The notes under the pieces: model-generated
What the model saw: the letters and a program-made list of their open reading frames with translations, nothing else
What the model was told of the DNA's origin: nothing
Database searches by the model: none
Made by a program: the position numbers and the translations under genes
Source: Rikenellaceae bacterium
GTDB lineage: Bacteria; Bacteroidota; Bacteroidia; Bacteroidales; Rikenellaceae
Direction of reading: 5' to 3'
DNA length: 9,410 nucleotides
Assembly: GCA_020859875.1 (NCBI GenBank)
Contig: JAJBVJ010000289.1
Span: 1 to 9,410 of the forward strand
Part shown: piece after piece, positions 6,776 to 9,410 of the stretch
Position numbering within the stretch: position 1 is the stretch's first letter
Layout: the number at the start of each line of letters is the position of its first letter

Positions 6776-8152
6776 TCAATCCAGCTCGAGTATCTTTATA
6801 TTTCGGAACCAGACTTCATCTCCGTGATCCTGGAGAAGGATATGCCCCGTTTCGTGGTTCCCGAAATCGGGCCAGTCGCGGTATTTGCTGTAAGCTACCA
6901 GGGCATCCCACATTTGATTATTCCGCTCGTATTCCACGACTTTGGTGCCGTTGAGCCAATGCTCCACGTGACGGCCCTCAACCACTATCATCGCCGTGTT
7001 CCAGCTCCAATCGCTGAAAAAGAACAGGGGCCCGTATTCGGGCGGGATGAGGTCATAGAGGGCAGCGGCCTTGCGGTTGCCGTTTACGCCCAATTTCGCA
7101 TCGGGATGGTTTTCATCGTCCAATATCTGGAATTCGCATCCGATAGCCGAACCCTCCCCTTGATTCAGGCCGGGGTCGACGAAATACTTTATACCGCTGT
7201 TCGCCCCCGGGGTGATCTTAAAATCCACTTTCAGTTTAAAGTTGCGGTATGTCCGGTCGGTGATTATGTCACCGCCGTTGGTCGATTCGCCGCCGTTGGA
7301 CGGAAGAACTTTAAGGATGCCATCCTCGATCGCCCAGCCGGTTTCGGGGAATCGGTCTATCCTGGCTCCGCGCCAGCCGTTCGGGGTGGCACCGTCCCAT
7401 AAGAGGCGCCAGCCTTCGGCGGCTTCCCGCTCGGAAATGGTATTGGACAGACGGTTCACTTGCGGAACATTCGGGTTCGCGGGAGTAAAGTAGGCGGCCG
7501 GGTCTTCGGTGCAAATCCTAATATTCTTCCACCGGACGGTCTTACCCTCCAGTTCCGCATCCCCTATATCATGAACCTGCAGGCCGATAATTCCTTCCGG
7601 GGTGGTATCGTCCAGAAGGTCGGTACACTCGGTGCCGTTCAACCACGTGCGGATAGACGTACCGCAGGCCTCGATTCGGGCCCGGTTCCATTCATTGTTT
7701 TTATACGTGTCGCGCGAGGAGGGATTGAAGGTGAGGGGATAGAGCCATCCGTCCCTCGCTTCATCGTAAATTCCCCCCGTCCAGGCCCTCGGGGCCGGAT
7801 CCATTTCGTACTGGTAGCCGTAAACCCTTTCAAAGCCGTCTTCGCCGGTGTGTATCGGACTTCGAAATTGCACACCGGAATTTATGCCGTCGTCCATCCG
7901 GAAATCGAATTCGAGTATAAAATCGCCGTAGGTCTTCTCGGTTACCAGGAAAGAGTTGGGCACGCCCATTTCAAATATTCCGACGATGCAGCTGTCTTCG
8001 ACGATAAAGGGGGCCCTACCGCCGGCGGGGCGCCAACCCTCGAGAGAAACCCCGTCGAACAGGTATTGCCATGTGGGTTCCTTTTTATCCGAACAGGAAC
8101 CGAAAAAGGCGAGTATTGCCAGTGCCAGCGCCGATATTATCGATCTTCTCAT
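6776..8152 (-). CDS. Secreted lipoprotein with two DUF1080 domains (3-keto-disaccharide hydrolase family)
   Basis: From the ATG at 8150-8152 the protein has 458 residues. A lipoprotein signal ends in FGSC (Cys20), followed by SDKKEP, so it should be anchored in the outer envelope. Two copies of the DUF1080 fold follow. Copy 1, about 28-215, opens with LFDGVSLEGW and has NSGVQFR (91-97), LNGT (171-174) and LQVHDIGDAE. Copy 2, about 249-456, opens with LWDGATPNGW and has NSGIKYF (318-324), LNGT (400-403) and ILLQDHGDEVWFRNIKI. The family is concanavalin-like, and characterised members cleave 3-keto-glycosides; the exact substrate here is unknown. A longer start at 8188 would overlap the upstream gene by 25 bases and put 12 polar residues before the signal. 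The chosen start follows an A-rich leader (TAAAA) and begins 11 bases after the oxidoreductase stop, so the two genes are probably cotranscribed. A terminator follows. Confidence 0.92.
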   Translation of the reverse strand: MRRSIISALALAILAFFGSCSDKKEPTWQYLFDGVSLEGWRPAGGRAPFIVEDSCIVGIFEMGVPNSFLVTEKTYGDFILEFDFRMDDGINSGVQFRSPIHTGEDGFERVYGYQYEMDPAPRAWTGGIYDEARDGWLYPLTFNPSSRDTYKNNEWNRARIEACGTSIRTWLNGTECTDLLDDTTPEGIIGLQVHDIGDAELEGKTVRWKNIRICTEDPAAYFTPANPNVPQVNRLSNTISEREAAEGWRLLWDGATPNGWRGARIDRFPETGWAIEDGILKVLPSNGGESTNGGDIITDRTYRNFKLKVDFKITPGANSGIKYFVDPGLNQGEGSAIGCEFQILDDENHPDAKLGVNGNRKAAALYDLIPPEYGPLFFFSDWSWNTAMIVVEGRHVEHWLNGTKVVEYERNNQMWDALVAYSKYRDWPDFGNHETGHILLQDHGDEVWFRNIKILELD

Positions 8153-8163
8153 TTTTACACGGT

Positions 8164-9288
8164 TTAAATTTTGTAGAATTCTTCCCATCCTTTGCGGGGC
8201 GGAGTTCCGGCCAGGAGTCCGTTGGCAAAGCGGTTGTTGGTTATCTGCTTTGTCCGGCGGTCGAAAAGGAGTTTTTCGCCGAGCCTCTGGGCTATAACGC
8301 CGAGGGAAAAGACCTGGCTCAGCGGGCCGTGTATTTCAAACGGAGAGCGCGCCTGCTCTTCGCCCATACAAGCGTTGACGAAGTTCTCGAAATGGTTGGA
8401 TGGACTCTCCGGAACTTCGGGAAGCATGTGTTCCATCTCGCGGGCCTTTTCTTCGGGAATGATGGAAAGGGTCGAACCGTGTGTTCCGCCCTTGAAAATG
8501 ATCTCTTTCCCGTATATTATTTTCCCGGGGTTGAGGTTTATTTCCTCGATTATGTTTACTCCCGAAGGGGGTATATTCGGATCGAGTTCCGAAATCCCGT
8601 AGCCTTCCGGCAGGGGAGGGAGGTTGTCGACCCCGTCGTACCAGGTCAATTCCAGCGGCGGCATCGTGCCGCGCGAGGGGAAATCGAACCGTATGGTGGA
8701 GGACTGTGGAAAGAAATAATCGTTGTGGCCGTCGAGCCTGAGCGGTTCCACGACAGTGGGAAGGCCCAGGTCGAGGAACTCGTGGACGGTGTCCACGATA
8801 TGCGCACCCCAGTCCCCGAGGGCGCCCATCCCGAAATCGTACCAGCTGCGCCAGTCGCCCGGATGGTATTTTTTGTTGAAAGCGTGGTATTTTGCAGCAC
8901 ATATCCATGTGTCCCAGTCCATACCCGGGGGTGCCGGTTCGGCTTCGGGGTACCTGTCGATCTCCGTATCCCAGCTATGCCAACGGCGGGCCATATTCAT
9001 ATGGGCCGTTACTTTGGTAATATCCTTTATAATCCCGGCATCCACCCACGCCTTGAACTGGAAATAGTTGGCTTCGGAGTGTCCTTGGTTTCCGACCTGA
9101 GTTACCACCGTCGGATATTTCCGTGCGGCAAGCATCATCAGTTCGGCCTCATGGAAGGTGCGGGCCATGGGTTTTTCCACGTATACATGCTTTCCGAGCG
9201 AGATGGCCAGCATGGAAATCGGAAAATGGGAATGGTCGGGCGTACCGATGGTCACGGCATCTATATCCCCCGCCATTTTGTCGAACAT
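8164..9288 (-). CDS. Gfo/Idh/MocA family oxidoreductase, part downstream of an in-frame stop
   Basis: The 374 codons from the ATG at 9286-9288 to the TAA at 8164-8166 encode most of a Gfo/Idh/MocA dehydrogenase, which uses a nicotinamide cofactor to oxidise or reduce a sugar hydroxyl. Seen here are the end of the Rossmann domain (DAVTIGTPDHSH, 10-21), the EKP motif at 38-40 with the Lys expected at the active site, QVGNQGH (64-70), GALGDWGAHIVD (155-166) with its conserved His163, and the family-like end KGWEEFYK. The first part of the NAD(P)-binding domain is missing: it is encoded upstream in the same frame but separated by a TAG at 9346-9348. The ATG at 9288 is just the first Met after that stop, and a protein starting there would probably not bind cofactor properly. 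Together with the DUF1080 gene it would form a 3-keto-glycoside pathway pair. Confidence 0.85.
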   Translation of the reverse strand: MFDKMAGDIDAVTIGTPDHSHFPISMLAISLGKHVYVEKPMARTFHEAELMMLAARKYPTVVTQVGNQGHSEANYFQFKAWVDAGIIKDITKVTAHMNMARRWHSWDTEIDRYPEAEPAPPGMDWDTWICAAKYHAFNKKYHPGDWRSWYDFGMGALGDWGAHIVDTVHEFLDLGLPTVVEPLRLDGHNDYFFPQSSTIRFDFPSRGTMPPLELTWYDGVDNLPPLPEGYGISELDPNIPPSGVNIIEEINLNPGKIIYGKEIIFKGGTHGSTLSIIPEEKAREMEHMLPEVPESPSNHFENFVNACMGEEQARSPFEIHGPLSQVFSLGVIAQRLGEKLLFDRRTKQITNNRFANGLLAGTPPRKGWEEFYKI

Positions 9289-9345
9289 TTGTCTGAAGTC
9301 CCTGAACCGTTTTGCTTTCGGGAATTTGGCAATGGTCTTTGCACT

Positions 9346-9410
9346 CTACTGGCTCTGGAGATCCACATCGCACAGGGCGACGATATTTACACTGCCGAGT
9401 TCGTTCATGG
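9346..9410 (-). pseudogene. Upstream Rossmann-domain fragment of the same oxidoreductase, ending at TAG
   Basis: Reading the minus strand in the same frame as the gene at 8164-9288, codons from 9408 give MNELGSVNIVALCDVDLQSQ and then TAG at 9346-9348. VNIVALCDVD is a recognisable second beta strand of a Gfo/Idh/MocA Rossmann fold, ending in the acidic residue that contacts the cofactor ribose. After the stop the frame continues SAKTIAKFPKAKRFRDFRQM, again typical for the family, straight into the downstream part. The two pieces are thus one gene with a nonsense codon and no visible frameshift. The glycine-rich loop and any export signal lie beyond the right edge. A sequencing error is a simple alternative. 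Confidence 0.75.

Noticed and set aside
8153..8188. Longer N-terminus of the DUF1080 protein from an ATG at 8188.
   Set aside because: It overlaps the oxidoreductase gene by 25 bases and adds 12 residues before a canonical signal peptide. The ATG at 8152 follows an A-rich leader.
9149..9373. A 74-codon minus-strand frame overlapping the oxidoreductase in another frame, which could suggest a frameshift rather than a stop.
   Set aside because: Its translation has no Gfo/Idh/MocA character. The family-like sequence stays in one frame on both sides of the TAG, so a frameshift is not needed.

Overview
All supported genes lie on the minus strand. The window looks like a Bacteroidota (Bacteroidales-type) chromosome. 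The protein families suggest this: a DUF1080 lipoprotein beside a Gfo/Idh/MocA oxidoreductase, and a MexAB-OprM-like pump with lipoprotein ends. Purine-rich, A-rich leaders instead of strong Shine-Dalgarno sites, and a TATATTTG box of the Bacteroidota sigma type, point the same way. GC is moderate; genus cannot be fixed from this alone.

In transcription order (right to left) there are three units. Unit 1 (9410 down to 6776) is a Gfo/Idh/MocA oxidoreductase, cut by the right edge, followed 11 bases later by a secreted lipoprotein with two DUF1080 (3-keto-disaccharide hydrolase family) domains. It ends in a clear intrinsic terminator at 6739-6766. Families of this pair are known to work in redox-assisted glycoside cleavage: C3 oxidation of a sugar, then cleavage of the 3-keto-glycoside. 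The oxidoreductase reading frame carries an in-frame TAG at 9346-9348 in its Rossmann domain, with clear homology-like sequence continuing in the same frame on both sides. It is therefore a recent pseudogene, a sequence error or, less likely, a readthrough case.

Unit 2 (6682 down to 843) is a complete tripartite RND efflux operon: periplasmic adaptor, 1071-residue inner membrane pump with intact proton-relay residues, and outer-membrane factor. The genes are 24 bases apart and then overlap or abut. A 12-bp hairpin at 779-808 follows it. No regulator gene is visible in the window.

Unit 3 (730 down to the left edge) is the N-terminal 243 residues of a single-pass membrane protein resembling Bacteroidota DUF3352-type proteins. 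A candidate promoter sits directly after the hairpin of unit 2.

No RNA gene, mobile element, CRISPR array or complete new system was seen. The items most worth checking are the interrupted oxidoreductase and the two-domain DUF1080 protein beside it.
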